6,314 nt of DNA from an uncultured Collinsella sp. Lineage in GTDB: Bacteria; Actinomycetota; Coriobacteriia; Coriobacteriales; Coriobacteriaceae. The notes under the pieces are model-generated. The model was not told where the DNA came from and did not search any database. It saw nothing but the letters and a program-made list of their open reading frames with translations. Location: assembly GCA_900551015.1 (NCBI GenBank), contig URUI01000091.1, positions 1 through 6,314 of the forward strand, written 5' to 3'. The translations under genes and the position numbers were made by a program. Of this stretch, positions 1-6,060 are shown in pieces; within the stretch, counting starts at the first letter, position 1, and every line of letters starts with the position of its first letter.

Positions 1-1102
1 TGGCCACGTTGCCGCCGCCGATGACGCACACGCGCTGGCCGCTCAGGTCGGGCAGCTCGTCGTCGCCGATGGCGCGCAGCATCTTGACGGCCGACTCCAC
101 GCCGAGCGCTTCCTCGCCCGGAAGGCCGAGCTTCTTATCGCTGTGGGCGCCAATGGCCAGGTAGACGGCATCGAACTCGTCGCGCAGGCGGGCAAGTTCC
201 TCGCCGTTGACGGAGTGATCGAGCTCAACGTCGATGCCGGCGCTCAAGATCCAGTCGATCTCGGCCTGCAGGCGCTCGCGCGGCAGACGATAGCTGGGGA
301 TGCCATAGCGCAGCATGCCGCCCAGGTGGTGGCGCTGCTCAAAGATGGTCACCTTATGGCCCATCACGGCCAGGTAGTAGGCACAGGAAAGGCCGGCCGG
401 GCCGCCGCCGATCACGGCGACGCGCTTACCGGTGTCGTCCACTACATGCGGCTTGTGGTCGTTGAGGTCGCTGTGCTCAACGGCAAAACGCTTGAGGGCG
501 AGAATGTTCATGGGGTCGTCGACCATGCCACGGCGGCAATGCATCTCGCAGGGATGCTCGCACACCAAGCCGCAGACGAGCGGCAGTGGGTTGTTCTTGC
601 GGATGACCTTGACGGCGTCGGCATACCGGCCGGCCTCGACCAGCGAAATGTACCCGGGAATGTCGACGTGCGCCGGGCAGCCCGAGACGCACGGGACGCG
701 GGCCTCGCGGTCAAAGCCGCAGGAGTGCTCGCGGATGTGATGCTCAAAATCGTCGCGGAAGCCGCGAATGGCCGTGAGTGCCATGGCGCCAGCTTCGTAG
801 CCGATGGCGCAGTCGCTCGAAAGGTAGATGGTGCGGGCCGTGCGCTCAATCAGGTTGAGCGTGGACTCATCGGCGCGCCCTTCGAGCACATCGGCGAGCA
901 GGTCGCTCAGCGCGCTCAGGCCCACACGGCAGGGTGTGCACTTGCCGCAGCTCTGGGTGGAGCACAGGTTAACGAGCGCTGCCGTAAACTCAACGGGACA
1001 CGGGGCGAGCGAACTCACCGCCAGACGGCGTCCGAGCGCATCGTGCAGGTCGTCCATGACGGCCTGGGCGTGGCTGCGTTCCATTACGTGCAGTCGAGCC
1101 AT
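1..1102 (-). CDS. NuoF-like [4Fe-4S] / GltD-like FAD-NAD(P) oxidoreductase (3' part missing)
   Basis: The visible 367 residues form a modular electron-transfer protein. Residues 50-100 carry the NuoF C-terminal [4Fe-4S] signature: CGKCTPCR with C52, C55 and C58, and a fourth cysteine at C98 in DCAIG. Residues about 135-205 match the two-cluster ferredoxin-like domain of glutamate synthase small subunits and dihydropyrimidine dehydrogenase, with C138 and C142 in PCVSGCPAHVDIPGY and C177, C181, C185 and C189 in VCGLVCEHPCEMHCRRG. A Rossmann FAD site, IGGGPAG, follows at 231-237. A second dinucleotide motif, VIGGGN (360-365), begins the NAD(P)H domain and is cut by the window edge. The ATG at 1100-1102 is preceded by AGAGGGG at 1108-1114, a good ribosome site. 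By family knowledge it moves electrons between NAD(P)H, flavin and Fe-S centres in the cytoplasm. Its partner (hydrogenase, formate dehydrogenase or glutamate synthase) would lie beyond position 1 and is unknown. The NuoF FMN/NADH domain is absent. Confidence 0.88.
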   Translation of the reverse strand, partial: MARLHVMERSHAQAVMDDLHDALGRRLAVSSLAPCPVEFTAALVNLCSTQSCGKCTPCRVGLSALSDLLADVLEGRADESTLNLIERTARTIYLSSDCAIGYEAGAMALTAIRGFRDDFEHHIREHSCGFDREARVPCVSGCPAHVDIPGYISLVEAGRYADAVKVIRKNNPLPLVCGLVCEHPCEMHCRRGMVDDPMNILALKRFAVEHSDLNDHKPHVVDDTGKRVAVIGGGPAGLSCAYYLAVMGHKVTIFEQRHHLGGMLRYGIPSYRLPRERLQAEIDWILSAGIDVELDHSVNGEELARLRDEFDAVYLAIGAHSDKKLGLPGEEALGVESAVKMLRAIGDDELPDLSGQRVCVIGGGNVA

Positions 1103-1358
1103 AAGATCCCCTCTCACATGGCAGCCCGGAGGCGAGACCGGGCGAAGTTGCTACACGCACAACACTGACCTATAAAATTGTTTGGCAGCGACACGCTTCG
1201 GCAGGCGGTATGAAACGTCGTCCTTAGCGGTGAAAACGAACATTTCCGCAGATAAATGCCATATTTGATAAAACGCGTTACCAAATGACAATGCCCCGTC
1301 CACGCAATCACGTGGACGGGGCATTGCTCTAGGCATGCGGCCAGCGACCCTGTTGCTT
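1103..1358. other. Intergenic region between glucosidase gene and redox gene
   Basis: These 256 bases hold the 3' hairpin of the sugar operon (1289-1326) and then an AT-richer stretch (about 1165-1285) that must contain the promoter of the redox gene. On the minus strand, TTTTATAGG near 1166-1174 and ATATGG near 1259-1264 are possible -10 regions, but neither has a convincing -35 partner, so I do not call a promoter. The short palindrome AACGCGTT lies at 1272-1279. No coding sequence is supported here. Confidence 0.5.
1289..1326 (-). terminator. Strong hairpin at the end of the alpha-glucoside operon
   Basis: This is a perfect inverted repeat with 16-bp GC-rich arms at 1289-1304 and 1311-1326 and a 6-base loop. 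It lies 32 bases past the stop codon of the glucosidase gene. On the minus strand the stem is followed by TCATTTGG, which is only weakly U-rich. On the plus strand the following CTCTAGGC is not U-rich at all. It is best read as the operon's terminator and/or a 3' stabilising hairpin. The poor U-tract leaves termination efficiency uncertain. Confidence 0.7.
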
Positions 1359-2741
1359 TTACTTAAGCTCGGGCCAGTAACCCTTGTTGGCCTCGATCAT
1401 GTCGTCGAGAACTTCCTTGGCGACTTTCATCGACGGTACGGTCTTGTTGAGCGTGAAGGCCTTGAGCGCCTTCTCGTAAGAACCCTCGATCGTAGCCTCG
1501 ACCACGAGCTTCTCGGAGTTCAGCTGCTGCATCATGAGGCCCTGCTGGAACAGCGGAATGTTGTCGCGGCTGATGACCTCGGGGCCGTTCTTGCCAATGT
1601 AGGCAGGCAGCTCGACCATAGCGTCGTAGGGCATGTTGGGGATAGCGCCCTTGTTCTCGCAAATGACCAGGAAGCGCTGCTTGGTATCGTTCTTCAGAGC
1701 GATAGCCAGGTCGGCAATCCAGTCGCCGTGGCTGCCCGCATAGAACGTGCTCTCGTCGATCTCGCCGGTCTTCTCGTAGTGGTCGATGCCGTCGAAGAGG
1801 TTCTTCTCGCGCGTCTCCTCAACCTCATTCGCACGGGTGCGCTCGGGGTTGGAATGCTCGACAAACTCCTTCTGCTGCAGGTAGTAGTTCAGGTACGTGT
1901 TGGGCAGGTACTCCGGGAAGCACTCCATGATCTCGTACTCGCCCTTCCAGACGTAGTACCAGCTGCCCTTGGTGTGGCGGTTCTGCTCGGGGTGCTCGTC
2001 GGTGGCCTCCTCGGGCTTCTTGGACATCAGCGAGCTCATGCCCTTGAGGTACGAATCGGGCAGCAGGATCTCATGCTCCTTGATGTACTCGCGCAGCTGC
2101 GGGAGCACCTCCTCGCCCTTGTGGCGGATCGAGGTGAACCAACCAAAGTGGTTGAGACCAAAGTAATCGTACTCGACATCCTTCTTGTCGATATCGAGCG
2201 CGGCGCAAACCACGTCGATAATCGCGATCGGCATGTCGCAGATGTTGATGATGCGAGCGTTGGGGCGCAGGACGCGGCAGCCCTCGGAGACGATGGCGGC
2301 AGGGTTGGAGTAGTTAAGAATCCAGTAGTCCTTCTTGGCATACTTCTCAACGTCGTCAATCAGCTCGACCATGGGGAAGATGGTGCGCATGCCATAGGCA
2401 AGGCCGCCGCAACCGCAAGTCTCCTGACCAACGCAGCCGTGACGCAGCGGAATCTTCTCGTCCTGCTCGCGCATGGCGTAGCCGCCCACGCGCATCTGGG
2501 CAAACACGAAGCTCGCATCGGTAAAAGCCGTCTTTTTGTCGGTGGTCACCGTGAGCTTGATGTCCAGGCCGAGGTCCTCGTGCAAAATCCAGTCCACGAG
2601 CACGCCGATCTTGCGCTGGCGCTCCTCGTTGATGTCGTACAGACGAATCTCGTCAACGTCGAGCTCGTCCTTGCGCAGAGCGATGGACTTGACGATGCCG
2701 GGGGTAAAGGTGGATCCGCCACCACACAGAGTAATGATCAT
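1359..2741 (-). CDS. glvA: 6-phospho-alpha-glucosidase, glycoside hydrolase family 4
   Basis: This 460-residue protein closely resembles GlvA/MalH/AglB enzymes, which are about 440-450 residues. Family members hydrolyse maltose-6'-phosphate and related 6-phospho-alpha-glucosides in the cytoplasm, using NAD+ and a divalent metal such as Mn2+. The N-terminal Rossmann motif is CGGGSTFTPG (6-15). Further landmarks are MREQDEKIPLRHG (90-102), NYSNPAAI (143-150), NICDMPI (166-172), GLNHFGW (195-201), LPNTYLNYY (279-287) and HSNPERTRANEV (296-307). C168 and H198 match the family's metal ligands, D169 and Y283 the catalytic positions. The CDMP form of the motif is the one associated with alpha- rather than beta-specific GH4 enzymes. 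The ATG at 2739-2741 has AAGGAG at 2751-2756, inside the end of the permease gene. Only three bases separate the two genes, so translation is probably coupled. Extra cysteines at C103 and C111 flank the usual C109. The exact disaccharide range cannot be read from sequence. Confidence 0.95.
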   Translation of the reverse strand: MIITLCGGGSTFTPGIVKSIALRKDELDVDEIRLYDINEERQRKIGVLVDWILHEDLGLDIKLTVTTDKKTAFTDASFVFAQMRVGGYAMREQDEKIPLRHGCVGQETCGCGGLAYGMRTIFPMVELIDDVEKYAKKDYWILNYSNPAAIVSEGCRVLRPNARIINICDMPIAIIDVVCAALDIDKKDVEYDYFGLNHFGWFTSIRHKGEEVLPQLREYIKEHEILLPDSYLKGMSSLMSKKPEEATDEHPEQNRHTKGSWYYVWKGEYEIMECFPEYLPNTYLNYYLQQKEFVEHSNPERTRANEVEETREKNLFDGIDHYEKTGEIDESTFYAGSHGDWIADLAIALKNDTKQRFLVICENKGAIPNMPYDAMVELPAYIGKNGPEVISRDNIPLFQQGLMMQQLNSEKLVVEATIEGSYEKALKAFTLNKTVPSMKVAKEVLDDMIEANKGYWPELK

Positions 2742-2744
2742 TGT

Positions 2745-4361
2745 TTACTGCTCCTTCTCAATTGCGTTTTCGACCTTGTCGCGCATCTCGGCGACCTTCA
2801 TGCCAAAGATGATCTGGATATTGTTGCCGTTGCGGTTGATGCCGCTGTTGGGCACGTGGTTGATGAGGTCCTCATTGATGAGGTCCGGGTTCTTAACGTT
2901 CACGCGGAGACGCGTAAAGCAGTTCTCGAGCTCCTCGATGTTGTCCTTGCCGCCAAGACCTGCGACCAGGTCGGCGATGCCTGCATCGACGCCCTCTGCG
3001 GGAACCGCGGCAACAGCGCCCTGCTTCACCGCGACAGACGCGGCGGCCTCGCCCTCGGCAACGGACTCGGCGAGCTCGGACTCCTCCTCGCGACCAGGCG
3101 TGTGAAGGTTGAGCTTCTTAATAAGGAAGGTGAAGAGGAAGAAGTACAGAGCGGCGTTGACGACTCCGAGCACCAGCATGACCGGCCAGTTGGTCTTGTC
3201 GACACCGAGGACCAGGTTGGAGACCACGATGTTGATGATGCCGCCTGCAGTCGAAGCGGGCACGGAGAGGACCTTGAGCAGAACCAGAAAGATGCCGGAA
3301 AGAACCGAGTGAACGACAAAGAGCACGGGAGCGGCAAAGACAAAGAGGAAGTCCATGGGCTCGGTCACGCAGGAGAGCACGGCGGTGATGATCAGCGGGA
3401 TGATAACGGCCTTGGTCTTATCCTTGTTCCCCTTGTAAGCGGTGAAGATAAAGGCGAGACCGATACCGATGTAGGGCCACAGGTTGTTGAAGGTGTAGCT
3501 GTTGAAGTAGGTGCTATCGGAGAAGGGCTGGCCCGTCATCGCCATCTCGGCGACACGGATGGGATAGGCGCCGGCGATAACCTGATCACCCAGCGTAAGG
3601 GTGCCGCCCACATCGGAGAACTGGAACGGGGTGTAGATGAGGTGGTGCAGGCCGGTGGGAACGAGCAGCTTGTTGAGCATGCCGTAGATAAACAGACCGA
3701 TGTTGCCCGACTCCTTAATGATGCCGGCAACGGAGGAGATGGCACCCTGAACCGGAGGCCAAACGATGCAGAAGCCAGCGCCCATGATCCAGGAGATGAT
3801 GATCATGATCAGGAACGGGAAGCGAACGCCCGAGAACATCGAAAGAGCAATGGGGAACTGCTTGTTCGAGTACTTGTTGAACACGGCACCGGTGATGCAA
3901 CCAAGAATGATGCCGCCAAACACGCCGGTATCGAGCACCTGAATGCCCATAACGGTGCTCTGGCCGGTTCCGGTAAGGCCGAGCATGCCGCTCGCCTCGG
4001 CAAGAGAGCCGGTGGCGTTGAGCACGATGTTGTTAGCCTGCAGGAACAGGAAGAACGACATCAGGGCAATCAGCGAAGCATGGCCCTTGTTCTTCTTTGC
4101 CATGGCGCCGGCGATGCCCACGCAGAACAGAATCGAGAGGTTGTTGATGATAAACATCAGCGACTGATAGACAACGGCGCCCACAAGCTGGAACGGACCG
4201 GAGCCCAGCACAGGGATCACGGCGCAGATGGTCTTGTTGGTCAGAATGATGCCCACGATGAGCAGGATGCCGGCAACCGAGAGATACATCATCGGCTGAA
4301 CGATCGACTTCGCGAACACCTCCAACGGCGCTTTGAAATTGAACTTCTTTTTTGCGGTCAT
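2745..4361 (-). CDS. glvC: PTS alpha-glucoside-specific EIICB permease
   Basis: This 538-residue membrane protein imports and phosphorylates an alpha-glucoside, probably maltose or a close relative. Residues about 10-420 are a glucose-superfamily EIIC domain with roughly ten hydrophobic segments. Landmarks include LVPTGLHHLIYTPF (233-246) and VTEPMDFLF (333-341), which contain histidine and glutamate positions implicated in sugar binding in this family. The stretch after the last membrane segment, NLHTPGREEE, is typical of GlvC/MalP. An Ala/Glu-rich linker of about 40 residues leads to the EIIB domain (about 467-538), whose phosphorylated cysteine is C481 in NCFTRLRV. No EIIA domain is attached; a separate EIIA gene lies two genes upstream. 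I chose the ATG at 4359-4361 because AAGGAAGGGGAG lies just before it. An in-frame TTG at 4386-4388 would add nine residues made from that ribosome site and is unlikely. The neighbouring GH4 gene supports the substrate class. Confidence 0.94.
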   Translation of the reverse strand: MTAKKKFNFKAPLEVFAKSIVQPMMYLSVAGILLIVGIILTNKTICAVIPVLGSGPFQLVGAVVYQSLMFIINNLSILFCVGIAGAMAKKNKGHASLIALMSFFLFLQANNIVLNATGSLAEASGMLGLTGTGQSTVMGIQVLDTGVFGGIILGCITGAVFNKYSNKQFPIALSMFSGVRFPFLIMIIISWIMGAGFCIVWPPVQGAISSVAGIIKESGNIGLFIYGMLNKLLVPTGLHHLIYTPFQFSDVGGTLTLGDQVIAGAYPIRVAEMAMTGQPFSDSTYFNSYTFNNLWPYIGIGLAFIFTAYKGNKDKTKAVIIPLIITAVLSCVTEPMDFLFVFAAPVLFVVHSVLSGIFLVLLKVLSVPASTAGGIINIVVSNLVLGVDKTNWPVMLVLGVVNAALYFFLFTFLIKKLNLHTPGREEESELAESVAEGEAAASVAVKQGAVAAVPAEGVDAGIADLVAGLGGKDNIEELENCFTRLRVNVKNPDLINEDLINHVPNSGINRNGNNIQIIFGMKVAEMRDKVENAIEKEQ

Positions 4362-4460
4362 AGCGGTACTCCCCTTCCTTTTCCGCAAATTGAGATAGGT
4401 GTGCCCTGGACAAGACCGTGAGCCTTGCCTTATATCAATCGATGTGTGGGCACGTTATGC
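4362..4460 (-). promoter_or_regulatory. licT-EIICB spacer with extended -10 candidate and dyad
   Basis: This is the only sizeable gap inside the operon (99 bases). On the minus strand TGATATAAG (4429-4437) fits an extended -10 promoter (TG-N-TATAAT with one mismatch), but no good -35 is visible. GTGCCC (4448-4453) pairs with GGGCAC (4401-4406) as a 6-bp stem. Inside it, CAAG and CTTG can form a smaller hairpin. There is no U-run after the stem and no second RAT-like sequence. It may be an internal promoter or an RNA-processing spacer that raises permease and glucosidase output relative to the antiterminator. The evidence is modest. Confidence 0.35.
4369..4380 (-). promoter_or_regulatory. Ribosome binding site fixing the EIICB start
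   Basis: The minus strand reads AAGGAAGGGGAG, ending seven bases before the ATG at 4361. This strong Shine-Dalgarno sequence decides the start against the upstream in-frame TTG at 4388. Confidence 0.8.
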
Positions 4461-5315
4461 CTAGAGACCAGGTTCTCCAAGCAGGTTAACAATGTGATAT
4501 GCGAGATAACTCTTCTCGGCATCGGTAACGACGACGTTATAGGTAGACGCTAAGTGGTCGGCAATTGACTCCGCACACGAGAACGCCCTCGGATACGCCG
4601 TTTCATCGATACGGAACAGCGCGTCGCCATTGACCTGCCCCGCCGCGGGATCGAGCGCTCGCTGCGCAAAAAACTGCAAATGGCGAACGAAACGCTCGTA
4701 CGGCAACGAGGTGACGTCAAGGGTCGTGGCATAGTGCTCGGAAACAATCGCGAGCACGTCGCGAACAAGCTGGACCGAAACAATCAGACGGTCAGAGCGC
4801 TGCGGCATGGTGGCGTTGACGATATGCAGCGTAATAAAACCCTGCTCTTCTTCGCTCATCTGGATGCCCATATACTCCTTGATAATCTGCAGCGCACGGC
4901 CCGCAAGCGCATACTCCTTGCGATAGAACTGCTGGATCTCGAGCAGCAACGGATTCTCGCAGGGGACGCCCTTACGCTCGCGCTCCAAAGCAAGACTGAT
5001 ATGGTCTGCGAGAGCAATGAGAATCTTGTCGTTGATATCAACATTGAGCTCTCGACGGAGCATCTGAACAATGTCCTCGGAAATCACGAGGTTGACGGTG
5101 GGGATGGACTCCAAAAGATGTGCCAAGCGATCAATCGTACGCGAATCCTGAGAAGTGCCCTCCTGCAGCGCATAGGTCTTTTCGACCGATGCATCATCGA
5201 TAGCGTCGCCGGCATGACGGCCAAAGCAGAGGCCTCGACCGATGACGATGAGCTCGGAGCCATCGTCCGAAGTGACCATTGCGACGTTATTGTTGAAAAC
5301 TCGCTTGATAACCAC
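4461..5315 (-). CDS. licT: LicT/BglG-family transcription antiterminator with two PRDs
   Basis: This 284-residue protein has the length and layout of LicT. The N-terminal RNA-binding (CAT) domain is residues 1-55, with VFNNNVAMV (6-14) and ELIVIGRGLCFGRHAGD (21-37). PRD1 follows with H105 (ALADHISLALER) and H164 (FITLHIVNA), then PRD2 with H212 (VRHLQFFAQR) and H274 (LAYHIVNLL). All four regulatory histidines are present. Family members bind a RAT hairpin in the leader RNA and block an overlapping terminator. Phosphorylation by EIIB inactivates them and by HPr activates them. The start is a GTG. Alignment with LicT favours the GTG at 5313-5315, which has GGTGGG (5320-5325) upstream. GTGs at 5325-5327 and 5322-5324 are alternatives. 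The gene follows EIIA by 18 bases and precedes the permease, and a RAT-like site lies in the operon leader, so autoregulation is likely. The sugar type sensed is inferred from the neighbours. Confidence 0.93.
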   Translation of the reverse strand: MVIKRVFNNNVAMVTSDDGSELIVIGRGLCFGRHAGDAIDDASVEKTYALQEGTSQDSRTIDRLAHLLESIPTVNLVISEDIVQMLRRELNVDINDKILIALADHISLALERERKGVPCENPLLLEIQQFYRKEYALAGRALQIIKEYMGIQMSEEEQGFITLHIVNATMPQRSDRLIVSVQLVRDVLAIVSEHYATTLDVTSLPYERFVRHLQFFAQRALDPAAGQVNGDALFRIDETAYPRAFSCAESIADHLASTYNVVVTDAEKSYLAYHIVNLLGEPGL

Positions 5316-5319
5316 GGCA

Positions 5320-5325
5320 CCCACC
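5320..5325 (-). promoter_or_regulatory. Weak ribosome site favouring the licT GTG start at 5315
   Basis: The minus strand reads GGTGGG, then TGCC, then GTG. This imperfect Shine-Dalgarno sequence with a short spacer is the best available for licT. It also agrees with where LicT proteins normally begin relative to the FNNNV motif. Confidence 0.5.
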
Positions 5326-5333
5326 ACAAGAAT

Positions 5334-5846
5334 TTACTCGGAAAGCCAGACGACAGGCTCTTTAACAGCAACAGGGCCGGAAGCATGCTCACGAAGAGTC
5401 GACTTCTCCGAGCGCTCGCACACGATAACGAAGACCGTAGGATCGAAGCCGGCGGCGCGGACCGCGTCGAAATCGACCTCGACGAGGGGCTGGCCCGCGT
5501 CAACATGGTCACCCTGGGCAACAAGCGCATGGAAGCCCTTGCCCTCAAGTTTAACAGTGTCGATTCCGATATGCAGCATCACCTGAGCAGAGCTGTCGTC
5601 GGACATGATGCCCAGCGCGTGCTCAGTCGGAAACAGTGCCGCGACGGTACCGGAGACAGGAGCGCACACCGTTCCCTCTTGGGGAACCACGGCAACGCCA
5701 TCGCCCACGGCACGGCTGCTAAAAGCGGGATCATTGGTATTTTCTAGATGAACAAGCTCGCCGGAAACAGGAGCGAGGATTTCGAACTCGGAAGTTGCAG
5801 TCTTCTGCTCATCCGAACCGCCCATCAGGCGAGAAAAGAAACCCAT
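5334..5846 (-). CDS. PTS glucose-family EIIA component (stand-alone)
   Basis: This 170-residue cytoplasmic phosphocarrier matches the length of E. coli EIIA-Glc (169 residues). It takes phosphate from HPr and passes it to an EIIB cysteine, here most likely C481 of the adjacent EIICB protein, which has no EIIA of its own. Family landmarks are ILAPVSGELVHL (23-34), DGVAVVPQEGTVCAPVSGTV (49-68), a first histidine H76 in TEHALG, and the phosphorylated histidine H92 in MLHIGIDTVKLEGKGF (90-105). I chose the ATG at 5844-5846 because AAGGGA (5856-5861) lies nine bases before it and the resulting length fits the family. In-frame upstream ATGs (for example 5862-5864) would add a non-homologous extension, and the ribosome site would then be inside the gene. 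It is the first gene of the operon, 18 bases before licT and in the same frame. It might also serve other EIIA-less permeases in the cell. Confidence 0.92.
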   Translation of the reverse strand: MGFFSRLMGGSDEQKTATSEFEILAPVSGELVHLENTNDPAFSSRAVGDGVAVVPQEGTVCAPVSGTVAALFPTEHALGIMSDDSSAQVMLHIGIDTVKLEGKGFHALVAQGDHVDAGQPLVEVDFDAVRAAGFDPTVFVIVCERSEKSTLREHASGPVAVKEPVVWLSE

Positions 5847-5855
5847 GGTGGCATG

Positions 5856-5861
5856 TCCCTT
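5856..5861 (-). promoter_or_regulatory. Ribosome binding site fixing the EIIA start
   Basis: AAGGGA on the minus strand is spaced nine bases from the ATG at 5846 and supports the 170-residue product. It overlaps the codons just after the upstream ATG at 5864, which makes that start improbable. Confidence 0.6.
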
Positions 5862-5871
5862 CATAAATATA

Positions 5872-5934
5872 GCCCAACCAAAATCAAGCGAATGCATCCA
5901 CAGAGACACACCCGTTCAAAGACTTTGGTTAGGC
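5872..5934 (-). terminator. Candidate leader terminator overlapping the RAT-like element
   Basis: In the minus-strand RNA, GCCUAACCAAA (from 5924-5934) can pair with UUUGGUUGGGC (from 5872-5882), giving 11 pairs including one U-G wobble. The same arms have a C-A mismatch in plus-strand RNA, which points to the minus strand as the functional one. The U-rich UAUAUUUAU follows at once (5863-5871). The first arm overlaps the 3' part of the RAT-like hairpin, so the two folds compete, as in LicT/BglG leaders. The weak points are the long loop (41 bases) and the broken U-tract. The stem also ends close to the EIIA ribosome site and could hinder translation instead. Confidence 0.45.
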
Positions 5935-5960
5935 CCACGTCCGAGGGACTCGGTAACCTT
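5927..5960 (-). promoter_or_regulatory. RAT-like antiterminator RNA element in the operon leader
   Basis: The minus strand reads AAGGTTACCGAG, TCC, then CTCGGACGTGGG and CCTAACC. CCGAG pairs with CTCGG around a 3-base loop. Outer pairs come from AGG with CCT or GGTTA with TAACC, leaving an asymmetric internal loop. The pattern G-TTAC-(T/C)-G, hairpin, (C/T)-(A/G)-G-(G/A)-C-(A/G) is that of RAT sites bound by LicT, SacY and GlcT. It starts roughly 17 bases after the predicted transcription start, where such sites normally lie, and an antiterminator gene is in the same operon. The match is from memory of the consensus and has not been scored. Confidence 0.62.
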
Positions 5961-5983
5961 CCGCATTTCTTTTTACGGGAGCA

Positions 5984-6011
5984 ATTGTAGACAAGCCCAA
6001 AGCCAGAACAA
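5984..6011 (-). promoter_or_regulatory. Candidate promoter of the EIIA-licT-EIICB-glucosidase operon
   Basis: The minus strand has TTGTTC (6006-6011), 16 bases, then TACAAT (5984-5989), which differs from the -10 consensus at one base. The -35 box matches only its first three bases. The predicted start near 5976-5978 would place the RAT-like element at the beginning of the transcript and gives a leader of about 130 bases before the EIIA start codon. Confidence 0.5.
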
Positions 6012-6028
6012 TCATTATGACCGGTGAG

Positions 6029-6057
6029 CGGTATTTTTTCTTCGATAAACGGTATTT
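6029..6057. repeat. Two CGGTATTT boxes 21 bp apart upstream of the operon promoter
   Basis: CGGTATTT occurs at 6029-6036 and again at 6050-6057, the same orientation and two helical turns apart. On the minus strand each reads AAATACCG, the nearer one preceded by further A's. Both lie about 18-46 bases upstream of the candidate -35. This spacing would suit a dimeric activator or curved A-tract DNA, but no regulator is identified. Confidence 0.4.
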
Positions 6058-6060
6058 AAG

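Noticed and set aside
143..1168. 341-codon plus-strand open frame
   Set aside because: It is the same register artefact opposite the iron-sulfur flavoprotein gene, whose cysteine and nucleotide-binding motifs are clear.
4362..4388. TTG start giving a nine-residue longer EIICB
   Set aside because: The added codons coincide with the strong Shine-Dalgarno sequence of the ATG at 4361.
1335..4421. Open frame of about 1028 codons on the plus strand, antisense to the glucosidase and permease genes
   Set aside because: It lies in exact codon-on-codon register with both minus-strand genes, where stops arise only from TTA, CTA or TCA codons, which are scarce in GC-rich genes. The translation is low-complexity (Val, Asp, His, Leu runs) with no recognisable domain, and the minus-strand proteins are unmistakable.
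4680..5747. 355-codon plus-strand open frame across licT and EIIA
   Set aside because: It is antisense in register to two well-identified PTS genes and has no family resemblance.
5916..5966. 16-codon minus-strand leader peptide frame (ATG at 5966) overlapping the RAT-like element
   Set aside because: There is only a weak A-rich sequence before the ATG, and no run of regulatory codons. RNA structure explains this stretch better.
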